Source: Candidatus Cryptobacteroides faecavium (GTDB taxonomy: Bacteria > Bacteroidota > Bacteroidia > Bacteroidales > UBA932). Taken from it: DNA of 53,034 nucleotides. A model generated the notes under the pieces. It made no database searches. It was given only the letters and a program-made list of their open reading frames with translations, and had not been told where the DNA came from. Positions 15,785 through 24,674 of this stretch are shown here, piece after piece (within the stretch, counting starts at the first letter, position 1; every line of letters starts with the position of its first letter). A program made the position numbers and the translations under genes. The stretch covers positions 1 through 53,034 of the forward strand of contig JADIMB010000104.1 of the NCBI GenBank assembly GCA_017694995.1, written 5' to 3'.

Positions 15785-18700
15785 ATGGCAAGAACAGAAA
15801 AATTGACAGATATGGGATTTAAAGAGTACAAAGGGCTGGACCTGGTGAAAACAGGCGGCGAGATACTTGACAGGTGGAAGAAGAACCATGCTTTCGAGCG
15901 TTCCCTGCAGGTGCGGGAGGGCGCTCCGGAATTCATATTTTTCGAAGGTCCTCCGTCTGCCAACGGCATGCCGGGTATACATCATGTCATAGCCCGCTCC
16001 ATAAAGGATGCGATATGCCGTTACAAGACTCAGAGCGGCTACCGTGTGGAGAGACGTGCCGGATGGGATACACACGGGCTTCCGGTAGAGCTGGGCGTGG
16101 AGAAGATGCTCGGAATCACCAAGGAGGACATCGGCTCCAGGATAAGTGTGGAGGATTACAACAGCGCATGCCGCAAGGAGGTCATGAAGTATACCCGCGA
16201 ATGGGTGAACCTTACAGAGAGGATCGGATACTGGGTGGATATGGATGACCCGTATATCACCTATGACAACAGATACATAGAGACCCTGTGGTATCTGCTC
16301 AAGGATATCTACGGCAAGGGGCTCCTTTACAAAGGATATTCAATCCAGCCGTATTCCCCGGCGGCAGGCACAGGCCTCAGCTCCCATGAGCTCAACCAGC
16401 CGGGATGCTACCGGGATGTCAAGGACACTACGGCTGTGGTGCAGTTCGAGGTCATAAAGGACGAGAAGTCCCAGATGCTGTTCGGATGCGATACGTTCCC
16501 TGTCTATTTCCTTGCATGGACTACAACTCCATGGACACTTCCTTCAAACACAGCGCTTTGCGTGGGGCCTGACATAGATTATATAAGAGTCCTTTCATTC
16601 AACCCGTATACAGGAGCTCCGGCAATATACGTCATAGCGGAAGTGCTGCTTGACTCTGTGTTCAACCCTAAGGCGAAAGACATCCAGGTCGAGGACTATA
16701 AGCCTGGTGACAAGCTTGTGCCTTACAGGGTGCTTGACGGGAAGTTCAAGGGCTCTGAACTGGTGGGTATCCTGTATCATCAGCTTATACCGTGGTTCAG
16801 GCCGGATGCAGGGGCCTTCAGGGTGATATCAGGGGATTATGTCACTACAGATGAAGGGACTACGGGAATCGTGCATATAGCGCCTACTTTCGGAGCTGAC
16901 GATGACAAGGTGGCCAAAGCCAACGGTGTCCCTCCTCTAATGGTGACAGACCGTAACGGGGAGCGTCAGGCTCAGGTCGACCGGCAGGGCAGGTTCTACA
17001 GGATCGAGGATATGGATCCAGGGTATGTGGCCGAAAGGGTGTCTCCGGAATACGCCGAGTATGCAGGACGCTATGTGAAGAATGCGTATGACGACTCCCT
17101 GCCGTCCGATGCCCCTACTCTTGACGTCGACCTTTGTGTGATGCTCAAGCAGCAGGGCAAGGCTTTCAAGATAGAGAAACATGTACATACTTATCCTCAC
17201 TGCTGGAGGACGGACAAGCCAGTGCTCTACTATCCTCTCAACTCGTGGTTCATCAAGACGACTGCGGTGAGGGACAAGATGATAGAGCTCAATAATACCA
17301 TTTCATGGAAGCCGGAGTCCACCGGGACCGGGCGTTTCGGGAAATGGCTCGAGAATATCCAGGACTGGAATCTTTCCAGAAGCAGGTACTGGGGTACCCC
17401 GCTCCCGATCTGGAGGACCGAGGACGGGAAAGAGGAAAAATGCATAGGTTCCGTCAAGGAGCTGTTCTCCGAGATCGAGAAATCGGTCTCCGCAGGCATC
17501 ATGCAGACAAACCCGTTGAAAGAAAAAGGGTTTGACCCTGAAGACATGTCGAAGGAGAACTACAGCAGGATAGATCTTCATCGTCCTTATGTGGACAATA
17601 TCTTCCTTGTGTCAGACAGCGGGAAGAAGATGGTCAGGGAGACTGATCTCATCGATGTGTGGTTTGATTCAGGTGCGATGCCGTATGCTCAGGAAGGGCT
17701 GAGGAACCTCGGGAACCCTAAGTTCGGATGTACGGCGGACTTCATCGCGGAAGGTGTGGACCAGACACGCGGGTGGTTCTATACGCTTCATGCCATACAT
17801 ACCATGGTGAGCGGCAGCTGTGCTTTCAAGAGGGTGATATCCAACGGTCTGGTGCTTGACAAGGACGGCAACAAAATGAGCAAGAGACTCGGAAATGCCG
17901 TGGATCCGTTCAAAGCCCTTGACAAATACGGTCCTGATGCCCTCAGATGGTACATGCTGACCAATTCACAGCCGTGGGACAATCTGAAGTTCGATGAGGC
18001 AGGTGTAGACGAGGTGAGACGGAAGTTCTTCGGTACACTTTACAATACATATTCATTCTTCGCCCTCTATGCTAATGTGGACGGATTCGACCCGTCCGCG
18101 TGTGATGATATCCCTGTGGATCAGAGGCCTGAGATTGACAGATGGATCATTTCTCTGCTGAATACGCTTGTCAAGAGCGTCAGGGATGCATATGAGGATT
18201 ATGACATCACCACAGCCGGGCGTCTTATCCAGGATTTTGTGTGCGACCATCTCAGCAACTGGTATGTGCGCCTGAACAGGAAGAGATTCTGGGGCGGGGA
18301 AATGGACCATGACAAGCTCACAGCATACCAGACGCTGTATGAAGTGCTTAAGGACGTCGCTCTCCTGGCCGCTCCGATAGCCCCGTTCTATATGGAGAGG
18401 CTTTATCTTGACCTTGTGCCGGGGTCTGAATCCGTGCATTATGAACCAATGCCGGAATACGATGCCTCCGTGGTGGACAAGGATCTGGAGGAAAGGATGG
18501 AACTGGCCCAGAGGGCGTCTTCAATGGTGCTGGCCCTCAGGAGAAAAGTGAATATCAAGGTTCGGCAGCCGCTTTCCAAGCTCATCATACCTGTAATAGA
18601 CACAAAGGTGAAGGAGCAGCTTGAGAAAGTCAAGTCCCTTCTTCTGGGAGAGGTCAATGTCAAGGATGCTGAGTTCATCTCTGACACTGCCGGGCTCATA

Positions 18701-19252
18701 ACCAAGAAAATCAAGCCGAACTTCAAGACACTCGGCAAGATATACGGCAAGCAGATGAAAGAGATCGCTTCGGCGTTCACATCGCTTTCCCAGGATACGA
18801 TAGCAGCCATTCAGGCCAGCGGTGAGGCAGGTTATGTGCTCCATCTCCCGTCCGGGGACGTGAGGCTTTCCCCGGGGGACTATGAGATATCTTCTGAGGA
18901 TATGCCGGGATGGCTCGTAGCTTCTGACGGGCCTCTGACACTGGCCCTGGATGTGACCATCACGGAAGGACTTAAGCGTGAAGGGACCGCCAGGGAGCTG
19001 ATAAACAGGATCCAGAATCTGAGGAAGGAAAGCGGCTTCGATGTCACCGACAAGATATCTGTGACTGTTTCCGCGGGAGGTCAGGACTATGCCGATCTGG
19101 AAGGTGCCATGCAGGACTACAGGGAATATGTCCTTGCTCAGACCCTGGCAAGGGAAATGTCGCTCGTGTGCACGGAAGGCCGTGGTGAAGGCGCGGAAGT
19201 GGAATGGAATGACAGGCCTATTTACGTGAAGGTCGTCAGAATAGAACAATAA
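15785..19252 (+). CDS. ileS: Isoleucyl-tRNA synthetase, IleRS2 type with GXHH signature
   Basis: Charges tRNA-Ile. The 1155-residue class I enzyme has a Rossmann core, a CP1 editing domain (TTPWTLPSNTALCV), KMSK at residues 697-700 and an anticodon-binding domain. No C-terminal Cys4 zinc finger is seen, and the block RRAGWDTHGLPVE resembles the eukaryote-like IleRS2 class, which is generally tolerant of mupirocin. The class I HXGH signature reads GIHH (Gly64-Ile-His-His67): the first and third positions are swapped, the GXHH variant described for some IleRS2 enzymes. The ATG at 15785 fits homologues. dksA-like and lspA follow closely and probably share the transcript. Confidence 0.95.
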   Translation: MARTEKLTDMGFKEYKGLDLVKTGGEILDRWKKNHAFERSLQVREGAPEFIFFEGPPSANGMPGIHHVIARSIKDAICRYKTQSGYRVERRAGWDTHGLPVELGVEKMLGITKEDIGSRISVEDYNSACRKEVMKYTREWVNLTERIGYWVDMDDPYITYDNRYIETLWYLLKDIYGKGLLYKGYSIQPYSPAAGTGLSSHELNQPGCYRDVKDTTAVVQFEVIKDEKSQMLFGCDTFPVYFLAWTTTPWTLPSNTALCVGPDIDYIRVLSFNPYTGAPAIYVIAEVLLDSVFNPKAKDIQVEDYKPGDKLVPYRVLDGKFKGSELVGILYHQLIPWFRPDAGAFRVISGDYVTTDEGTTGIVHIAPTFGADDDKVAKANGVPPLMVTDRNGERQAQVDRQGRFYRIEDMDPGYVAERVSPEYAEYAGRYVKNAYDDSLPSDAPTLDVDLCVMLKQQGKAFKIEKHVHTYPHCWRTDKPVLYYPLNSWFIKTTAVRDKMIELNNTISWKPESTGTGRFGKWLENIQDWNLSRSRYWGTPLPIWRTEDGKEEKCIGSVKELFSEIEKSVSAGIMQTNPLKEKGFDPEDMSKENYSRIDLHRPYVDNIFLVSDSGKKMVRETDLIDVWFDSGAMPYAQEGLRNLGNPKFGCTADFIAEGVDQTRGWFYTLHAIHTMVSGSCAFKRVISNGLVLDKDGNKMSKRLGNAVDPFKALDKYGPDALRWYMLTNSQPWDNLKFDEAGVDEVRRKFFGTLYNTYSFFALYANVDGFDPSACDDIPVDQRPEIDRWIISLLNTLVKSVRDAYEDYDITTAGRLIQDFVCDHLSNWYVRLNRKRFWGGEMDHDKLTAYQTLYEVLKDVALLAAPIAPFYMERLYLDLVPGSESVHYEPMPEYDASVVDKDLEERMELAQRASSMVLALRRKVNIKVRQPLSKLIIPVIDTKVKEQLEKVKSLLLGEVNVKDAEFISDTAGLITKKIKPNFKTLGKIYGKQMKEIASAFTSLSQDTIAAIQASGEAGYVLHLPSGDVRLSPGDYEISSEDMPGWLVASDGPLTLALDVTITEGLKREGTARELINRIQNLRKESGFDVTDKISVTVSAGGQDYADLEGAMQDYREYVLAQTLAREMSLVCTEGRGEGAEVEWNDRPIYVKVVRIEQ

Positions 19253-19273
19253 TAACTATAAAACTATACGATT

Positions 19274-19687
19274 ATGGCTGAAGAAAAGAAAAACAATGAG
19301 CCAGAACTCAAAGTCCGTTACAGCGACGAGGAACTGCAGGAGTTCAAGGAGATCATCCTTGACATGCTTGCAAAGGCCAAGAAAGAGTACAAGACTCTCA
19401 GGGATGTCGTGACACACGGGTCAAGTAACGACATTGAGGATACATCTCCTACATTCAAGGTGATGGAAGAAGGCGCTTCCACTCTTTCCAAGGAGGAAGC
19501 CGGACAGCTGGCCCAGCGCCAGTACAAGTTCATCCAGAACCTGGAGGCAGCTCTTGTACGTATCGAGAACAAGACCTATGGCGTATGCCGTGTGACAGGC
19601 AAGCTTATCCCTAAGGAAAGGCTGCGACTTGTCCCGCACGCGACATTGACTGTGGAAGCAAAGGAGATGCTGAACAAGAACAAGTAA
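19274..19687 (+). CDS. DksA/TraR-like protein with degenerate zinc finger
   Basis: A 137-residue member of the TraR/DksA family, which binds the secondary channel of RNA polymerase; some members work with ppGpp. A charged helical N-terminal half (about 15-100) is followed by the finger region ENKTYGVCRVTGKLIPKERL. Canonical DksA has four zinc-binding cysteines; only one remains here (in GVCRVTGK), as is usual for this Bacteroidota subgroup. It lies 21 bases after ileS and 1 base before lspA, an order often seen in Bacteroidota. Its role as a transcription factor here is inferred. Confidence 0.88.
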   Translation: MAEEKKNNEPELKVRYSDEELQEFKEIILDMLAKAKKEYKTLRDVVTHGSSNDIEDTSPTFKVMEEGASTLSKEEAGQLAQRQYKFIQNLEAALVRIENKTYGVCRVTGKLIPKERLRLVPHATLTVEAKEMLNKNK

Positions 19688-19688
19688 G

Positions 19689-20264
19689 ATGAAAATATCC
19701 AGAGGGAAGTTCCTTATAATACTTGGTGTGCTGCTGGTGGTGGTCGACCAGGTGATCAAGGTCCTGGTGAAGACCAATATGTCGATCGGGGATAGTATCC
19801 ATGTGTTTGGGGACTGGTTCCAGATATACTATATAGAAAATGAAGGTATGGCCTTCGGCATGAAGTTCGGAGGGGCGGCAGGGAAATTCCTGCTGTCTCT
19901 TTTCCGGATTGTGCTGTTCGGCGTCCTGGTATGGTGGATACACAGTCTGCTCCGGAAAATCGATGTGCCGACCGGTGTCCCGGTCGGGCTCACCCTGATA
20001 ACAGCCGGGGCGATGGGTAATATTATAGACTGCTTTTTTTATGGCCTCATATGGGGGTATGCCCCGTTCATGTTCGGCCATGTGGTGGACATGTTCTATT
20101 TCCCTATAATAGACACTGTGTTCCCCGACTGGTTCCCTCTTATAGGAGGGCATCCTTTCCGGTTTTTCGCTCCTGTGTTCAATTTTGCAGACAGCTGCGT
20201 CACCTGCGGGGCTCTGTACCTGTTGTTTTTCCAGTTCAAGTTCTTTGCAAAGGAAAGCAGATAG
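19689..20264 (+). CDS. lspA: Lipoprotein signal peptidase (SPase II)
   Basis: Inner-membrane aspartyl protease that cleaves prolipoproteins after lipidation; it would process the many lipoproteins encoded here. The 191-residue protein has four transmembrane helices. Likely catalytic aspartates are Asp114 in GNIIDCFFYG and Asp168 in FNFADSCVTCG. It is longer than E. coli LspA (about 164), with extra residues between the two active-site blocks. The start is 1 base after the DksA-like gene stop. A terminator follows inside the convergent HAD gene. Confidence 0.94.
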   Translation: MKISRGKFLIILGVLLVVVDQVIKVLVKTNMSIGDSIHVFGDWFQIYYIENEGMAFGMKFGGAAGKFLLSLFRIVLFGVLVWWIHSLLRKIDVPTGVPVGLTLITAGAMGNIIDCFFYGLIWGYAPFMFGHVVDMFYFPIIDTVFPDWFPLIGGHPFRFFAPVFNFADSCVTCGALYLLFFQFKFFAKESR

Positions 20265-20274
20265 GATGCCGGTT

Positions 20275-21159
20275 TCACCTGCACTCCAGCAGGAGTTCTC
20301 CGAACTCCTGGATATCGCGGACTATCAGGTCCGGAGGGTATACCTCCGGACCTTTTTTTGTGCTGGCCGTCTCCCTTGCCGCAAGGGCGGTTTCCAGGGC
20401 GGTCTCACCTGAAAGCACAAGGACCCCCATTGCACCTGCGTTATGCGCCATCGCAATGTCTGTATATATCCTGTCTCCCGCCATCGCAATCTCGTCCGGC
20501 TCCAGCCCGTGTCTCCGTATTATCCCCTGGAGCATATTCGGGTCCGGCTTGCCGAGAGTGACATCGGGTTTCCTTCCAGTGGCGTACTCGATGCATTTGC
20601 AGATGGAGCCGCAGTCTACCAGTACGGTGCGTTCGTCGGACGGGCATACCTTGTCCGGGTTTGTGGCTATATAAGGAATCCCGCGAGACGCCCACCATGC
20701 TGCCCTGCAAAGTCTCGCATATGTGAGGGTCATGTCAAATGAGCCGACCAGCACTTCCGGTACATCATCCGGACTGTCGGAGCACTCTTCAAATCCTGCT
20801 TCCCTGAACTGTGATACCATGCTCGGTGTCCCGAGCAGGAACAGTTTCCTTGCGCCGGGGAAGTGAGCCTTGATGTAGTCGATTGCGGCCACGGATGTCG
20901 TGTACATGTTGTCTTCAGTGGCGTGTATGCCCATCCCGCTGAGTTTCCGTAAGTAGTCTTTGACGGATTTTGTTGGGTTGTTGGTGAGAAAGGAATACCC
21001 TATGCCGTTCCTGGAGAGGAGTTCAAGAAAACTTATTGTAAAGGGGAACAGTCTGCTGCCCAGATATATGGTGCCGTCCATGTCAAGAGCGACATGTCTT
21101 ATTTTTCCCAGCCTTGATCTCATTTCCGGACTGACCTGATCAGTGTAGTTGTGCTGCAT
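20275..21159 (-). CDS. HAD-IIA family phosphatase (NagD/PGP-like)
   Basis: A cytoplasmic HAD hydrolase of about 294 residues. Motif I is ALDMDGTIYLG (nucleophile Asp plus the DGT loop), motif II is the Thr of SFLTNNPTKS, motif III/IV is GKPDPNMLQGI and MAGDRIYTDIAMA. The cap region between motifs II and III is of the NagD type. Substrates in this family include nucleoside monophosphates, p-nitrophenyl phosphate, glycolate phosphate and glycerol 3-phosphate. The frame is open to 21234, but the ATG at 21159 gives a more usual N-terminus. It is divergent from an OPA-family transporter. Confidence 0.88.
   Translation of the reverse strand: MQHNYTDQVSPEMRSRLGKIRHVALDMDGTIYLGSRLFPFTISFLELLSRNGIGYSFLTNNPTKSVKDYLRKLSGMGIHATEDNMYTTSVAAIDYIKAHFPGARKLFLLGTPSMVSQFREAGFEECSDSPDDVPEVLVGSFDMTLTYARLCRAAWWASRGIPYIATNPDKVCPSDERTVLVDCGSICKCIEYATGRKPDVTLGKPDPNMLQGIIRRHGLEPDEIAMAGDRIYTDIAMAHNAGAMGVLVLSGETALETALAARETASTKKGPEVYPPDLIVRDIQEFGELLLECR
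20328..20359 (+). terminator. Intrinsic terminator for the ileS-lspA unit inside the HAD gene
   Basis: A 10-bp perfect stem, GGTCCGGAGG (20328-20337) with CCTCCGGACC (20343-20352), followed by seven T on the plus strand. It lies in the 3' coding region of the convergent HAD gene. Another hairpin (AGGAGTTC/GAACTCCT, 20291-20309) precedes it. Confidence 0.75.
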
Positions 21160-21214
21160 ATTTTGAATCGGTTGTCGTATGTTTCGTTTTTCTTTCGTAA
21201 AAGTAAGAAAAAAA

Positions 21215-21246
21215 TTTGAATCGAAACCATTCAATTTTTATATTTG
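21215..21246 (+). promoter_or_regulatory. Bacteroidota-type promoter for the OPA-family transporter
   Basis: TTTG (21215-21218), a 20-base spacer and TATATTTG (21239-21246) match both parts of the phylum consensus. Transcription would begin near 21253, about 20 bases before the ATG. Confidence 0.8.
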
Positions 21247-21271
21247 CTCTGATATAATCTAGACTCTGCGT

Positions 21272-22666
21272 ATGACTGCTGAACAGAAAAAGAAATACGG
21301 CTACTGGCAGTGGAGGACTCTGATCGTCCTTATGATAGGATATGCCTTATATTACTTCGTCAGGAAGAATTTTAGTGTGGTGATGCCTGCCCTTGAATCA
21401 GAGCTGGGAATCACGAAAGTGCAGCTCGGTCTTTTCCTTACATTGAACGGGATAATTTACGGCCTGTCCAGGTTTGCCAACGGTTTCCTTGCAGACCGGT
21501 TCAGCAGGAGGAAACTGATGGCGTCCGGCCTTTTCCTTTCCGCTGCGGCCAATTTTTTCATCTGTTTCAGCCCCGGGATGGATTCTTTCATGAATGTCCT
21601 TGATGCGGAAGGGAAGGCTACCGTGGCCCTTGTCTATATCATAGGGTCCGTATGGGTGCTCAACGGGTATTTCCAGGGGATGGGTGTGCCTCCGTGCATG
21701 AGTCTGATGGCGCACTGGATAAGGCCTGAGGAACTGGCTACCAAGCAGTCGATATGGAATGCCTCGCACTCAATCGGCGCCGGCCTGATAAGTGTGATAT
21801 GCGCCTTCATCCTGGACCATTATGGATACGGAGCCTGGCAGCTCTGCTTCGCGGTCCCTGCCTCTGTGGCTGCAGTGGGGGCCTTTGTGCTTCTTTTCGC
21901 TCTGAAAGACACGCCTTCTTCAGTCGGCCTTCCGGAGCTGGACGAGGAGGATGGGGCCTCTGCAGGGAATAAGTCATGCGGAGCAGAGCCGGAACACGGT
22001 CTTTCCGGATCCGCCTTCAAGAAATTCATAGGCGGGATGGTGTTCAGGAACCCTCTCATTTGGATACTGGCCGTTTCGAATTTCTGCATATATGTGGTCA
22101 GGTTCACTATACTTGACTGGGGCGCTACATTCCTGACACAGTACAAGGGGATGGAAATTTCCCATGCCGGGTCTGTAGTGGCCGCCTCCGAAATAATAGG
22201 CGGCATAGCCGGTATGCTCATAGCGGGATGGTTTACTGACAGGTTCATGAAGAGCAGGGCGCACAGGACGTGCCTGTTCTGTACCGTGGGGGCGACAATC
22301 TCCTTTTTCCTTTTCTGGAGGACTCCGTCAGACATGAACTGGATGGCGGCCATATTCCTTTGTCTGTCGAGTTTCTTTGTCTACGGTCCCCAGGCTCTCC
22401 TGGGTATAGCGGCATCAAACCAGGCCACCAAACGAGCCTGCGCGACAGCCAATGGGATACTGGGCATATTCGGATATGCGAGCACAACAGTCTCTGGTCT
22501 GGGGTTCGGCTATCTTGCCCAGCATTTCGGATGGAATTCTGTGTTCCTCGTGTCGGTCATTGTCGGAATCGCAGGGTCTTGTGTCATAGCTCTCATGTGG
22601 CGGGCAGGTGCTGACGGCTATGAAAAGGCTGAAGAGCTGCTCGGGAGAATCAAAGAAGAAGGCTGA
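21272..22666 (+). CDS. MFS organophosphate:phosphate antiporter (GlpT/UhpC-like)
   Basis: A 464-residue inner-membrane transporter with 12 predicted helices and a central loop around 210-250. GYALYYFVRKNFSVVMPALE, GLSRFANGFLADRFSRRKLM and YFQGMGVPPC are typical of the OPA family (glycerol-3-phosphate and hexose-phosphate antiporters). This subfamily exchanges a sugar phosphate for inorganic phosphate; the exact substrate, or a UhpC-like sensor role, is not settled. It has its own good promoter and stands alone. Confidence 0.9.
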   Translation: MTAEQKKKYGYWQWRTLIVLMIGYALYYFVRKNFSVVMPALESELGITKVQLGLFLTLNGIIYGLSRFANGFLADRFSRRKLMASGLFLSAAANFFICFSPGMDSFMNVLDAEGKATVALVYIIGSVWVLNGYFQGMGVPPCMSLMAHWIRPEELATKQSIWNASHSIGAGLISVICAFILDHYGYGAWQLCFAVPASVAAVGAFVLLFALKDTPSSVGLPELDEEDGASAGNKSCGAEPEHGLSGSAFKKFIGGMVFRNPLIWILAVSNFCIYVVRFTILDWGATFLTQYKGMEISHAGSVVAASEIIGGIAGMLIAGWFTDRFMKSRAHRTCLFCTVGATISFFLFWRTPSDMNWMAAIFLCLSSFFVYGPQALLGIAASNQATKRACATANGILGIFGYASTTVSGLGFGYLAQHFGWNSVFLVSVIVGIAGSCVIALMWRAGADGYEKAEELLGRIKEEG

Positions 22667-22755
22667 GCGTATTAAAATTCGGAAAAAACTTAAAAAAAGA
22701 GAAAAATCGGCATCCTGGTGGCTCCGCATAGGCATATCTATGCATATATGCCGCA

Positions 22756-22763
22756 TATCTTTG
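22756..22763 (+). promoter_or_regulatory. -7 box for radC
   Basis: Perfect TATCTTTG, 12 bases before the radC ATG at 22776. Just upstream, an inverted repeat GGCATAT/ATATGCC (22731-22752) spans the -33 region and could be an operator. No clear TTTG is seen at -33. Confidence 0.55.
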
Positions 22764-22775
22764 CGGAAAAAAGGC

Positions 22776-23468
22776 ATGAAGATAAAAGAGTTGGGGCCGG
22801 ATGACAGGCCAAGGGAGAAATTGCTGGGCAAAGGAGCGGGTGCATTGAGTAACGCCGAGCTTGTGGCCATACTTCTGAGGACAGGCAGCGGCGGGGATAA
22901 TGCGGTGGACATATCCAGAATGCTCATGAAGTCCGCGGGAGACAGCCTTGTGGAGCTCTCCTGCAGGACAGTCAGCCAGATGTGCAGGATCAGAGGGATA
23001 GGCCCGGACAAGGCGGCAAGTGTCGCTGCCGCTTTCGAACTCGGAAGAAGGTGTACGGCAGAGGGCTTCTCTCTGGAAAAGGTACCGGTAACCAGTCCGC
23101 TGATGATATACAGGAGCATGATACATCATATGAAAAGCCTTAAACACGAGGAATGCTGGGTGGTTTATCTCAACAGGGCGAACTATATCATCTCCAGGGA
23201 ATGCCTGAGCAAAGGCGGCCTGGATGCGACTGTGATAGATGTCAAGCTTATAATACGTAATGCTCTGGAACTCCTGTCGAGCGGAATAATCCTGGTGCAT
23301 AACCATCCGTCAGGCAATCCGCATCCGGGAAGCAGCGACATCCGTCAGACGGCCATCCTTAAAAAAGCCGCGTCTACGTTCGGCATTTCACTGGTTGACC
23401 ATATAATCATATCCGATGACAGGTTCTACAGTTTTGCAAACGAGTCGGTGGAAGTCGTGGCGCGCTAG
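22776..23468 (+). CDS. radC: RadC/YsxA family JAMM-domain protein
   Basis: A 230-residue protein with N-terminal helix-hairpin-helix motifs (RIRGIGPDKAASVAAA, about 68-83) and a C-terminal JAMM/MPN metal site (HNHPSGNPHPGSSD). The E. coli name reflects a supposed repair role since withdrawn; the true function is unknown, though a DNA-linked metallohydrolase is likely. The frame is open to 22608, but MKIKELGPDDRPREKL at 22776 is the family start and follows the -7 box. Confidence 0.9.
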   Translation: MKIKELGPDDRPREKLLGKGAGALSNAELVAILLRTGSGGDNAVDISRMLMKSAGDSLVELSCRTVSQMCRIRGIGPDKAASVAAAFELGRRCTAEGFSLEKVPVTSPLMIYRSMIHHMKSLKHEECWVVYLNRANYIISRECLSKGGLDATVIDVKLIIRNALELLSSGIILVHNHPSGNPHPGSSDIRQTAILKKAASTFGISLVDHIIISDDRFYSFANESVEVVAR

Positions 23469-23488
23469 AAATATTCGGATTATTGTTG

Positions 23489-23496
23489 TATCTTAG
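23489..23496 (+). promoter_or_regulatory. Probable -7 box for upp
   Basis: TATCTTAG, one mismatch from TAnnTTTG, 21 bases before the upp ATG. No -33 element is evident. Confidence 0.4.
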
Positions 23497-23517
23497 CGGA
23501 CAAATAAATACAGTGAT

Positions 23518-24171
23518 ATGGAAATAGTCAATCTCGGTGAACACGATTCTGTACTTAACCGCTTCATCGCCCAGATGCGTGACAGGTCTGTGCAGAAGGA
23601 CAGCATGCGCTTCAGGGCCAATCTTGAGAAGGTCGGCAATATATTTGCCTATGAGATAAGCAGAAGGCTGAACTATTCGGTGAAGACAGTAGCCACACCT
23701 CTAGGTATTGCGGAGGTAAGGACCCCAGATGACCAGATTGTGGTGGCGACGATCCTCAGGGCCGGGCTTCCGCTTCACAAGGGCATACTGGATTATTTCG
23801 ATGATGCGCAGAATGCCTTTGTGGCCGCGTACCGCAAATATGACAAGGGGGATGACTTCCATATCAACATTGAATATGTGACAGCTCCGGACCTTACAGG
23901 AAAGGTCCTTATACTTGCCGACACGATGCTTGCCACCGGAGCCTCCCTGGAGCTGGCATACAACAAACTGCTTGAGGACGGGATACCAGCCAGTACGCAT
24001 CTCGTATGCCCTGTTTCAAGTATCTATGCTGTGGAATATCTGCAGAAGCATATGCCGTCGTCAGGAGTAACCTTGTGGGTGGCCACTATAGATGAGGAAC
24101 TTACGAGCCATTCTTATATTGTGCCAGGGCTCGGGGATGCCGGAGACCTGGCCTACGGGGACAAGAAATGA
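23518..24171 (+). CDS. upp: Uracil phosphoribosyltransferase
   Basis: Pyrimidine salvage enzyme: uracil plus PRPP to UMP and pyrophosphate. The 217-residue protein has the PRPP loop LILADTMLATGASLE and the uracil-binding C-terminal block YIVPGLGDAGDLAYG. LRAGLPLHKG is the usual flexible loop. It is monocistronic, with weak promoter signals in the gap after radC, and is not linked to a uracil permease here. Confidence 0.95.
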   Translation: MEIVNLGEHDSVLNRFIAQMRDRSVQKDSMRFRANLEKVGNIFAYEISRRLNYSVKTVATPLGIAEVRTPDDQIVVATILRAGLPLHKGILDYFDDAQNAFVAAYRKYDKGDDFHINIEYVTAPDLTGKVLILADTMLATGASLELAYNKLLEDGIPASTHLVCPVSSIYAVEYLQKHMPSSGVTLWVATIDEELTSHSYIVPGLGDAGDLAYGDKK

Positions 24172-24180
24172 CTGTTTAAT

Positions 24181-24211
24181 TTTGAATTATTCAAAATTAG
24201 TGGTATCTTGC
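24181..24211 (+). promoter_or_regulatory. Bacteroidota-type promoter for bcp
   Basis: TTTG (24181-24184), a 19-base spacer and TATCTTGC (24204-24211), a near match to TAnnTTTG. Transcription would start about 10 bases before the ATG at 24228. Confidence 0.6.
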
Positions 24212-24227
24212 GGGAAAAATTGATATC

Positions 24228-24674
24228 ATGTTGAAACCAGGAGACAGAATGCCCGATTTCGAGGTCGTGGACCAGGACGGGAATGTGGTGAAATCGTCTG
24301 ATTTCATCGGCAGGAAGACGATAATATATTTTTATCCGAAAGACAATACTCCGGGATGTACGGCTGAGGCCTGTAACCTGAGAGACAATTATGAAGCCCT
24401 TACGGCCGCCGGATACAATGTCGTAGGCGTGAGCAAGGACAGCGATGCATCGCACAGGAAGTTCATCGAGAAGAATTCTCTTCCTTTCACACTTCTTTCC
24501 GACAAGTCCACCAGGATGCTGCAGGATTTCGGCGCATGGGGAGAGAAGAAGATGTGCGGGAAAGTAAGTGTCGGGACACTGAGGCGGACTTTCATATTTT
24601 CCGAGGACGGGACATTGGAGCGCATTATCGAGAAAGTGGACACGAAGAACCACGCGGCTCAGATTCTCGGGTAG
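24228..24674 (+). CDS. bcp: Thioredoxin-dependent peroxiredoxin (BCP/PrxQ)
   Basis: Reduces hydrogen and alkyl peroxides using a peroxidatic cysteine recycled by thioredoxin. The 148-residue protein has the PrxQ signature TPGCTAEACNLRD near residues 43-55: the first Cys is peroxidatic and the second, five residues later, is the resolving Cys of the BCP class. No export signal, so cytoplasmic. Its end overlaps the convergent glycosyltransferase gene by 16 bases, and no terminator is visible in the overlap. Confidence 0.94.
   Translation: MLKPGDRMPDFEVVDQDGNVVKSSDFIGRKTIIYFYPKDNTPGCTAEACNLRDNYEALTAAGYNVVGVSKDSDASHRKFIEKNSLPFTLLSDKSTRMLQDFGAWGEKKMCGKVSVGTLRRTFIFSEDGTLERIIEKVDTKNHAAQILG

Noticed and set aside
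22731..22763. Dense ATATGC repeats upstream of radC as a possible origin or DnaA-type region
   Set aside because: Only one short inverted repeat and a normal -7 box are present; there are no DnaA boxes or origin-linked genes.
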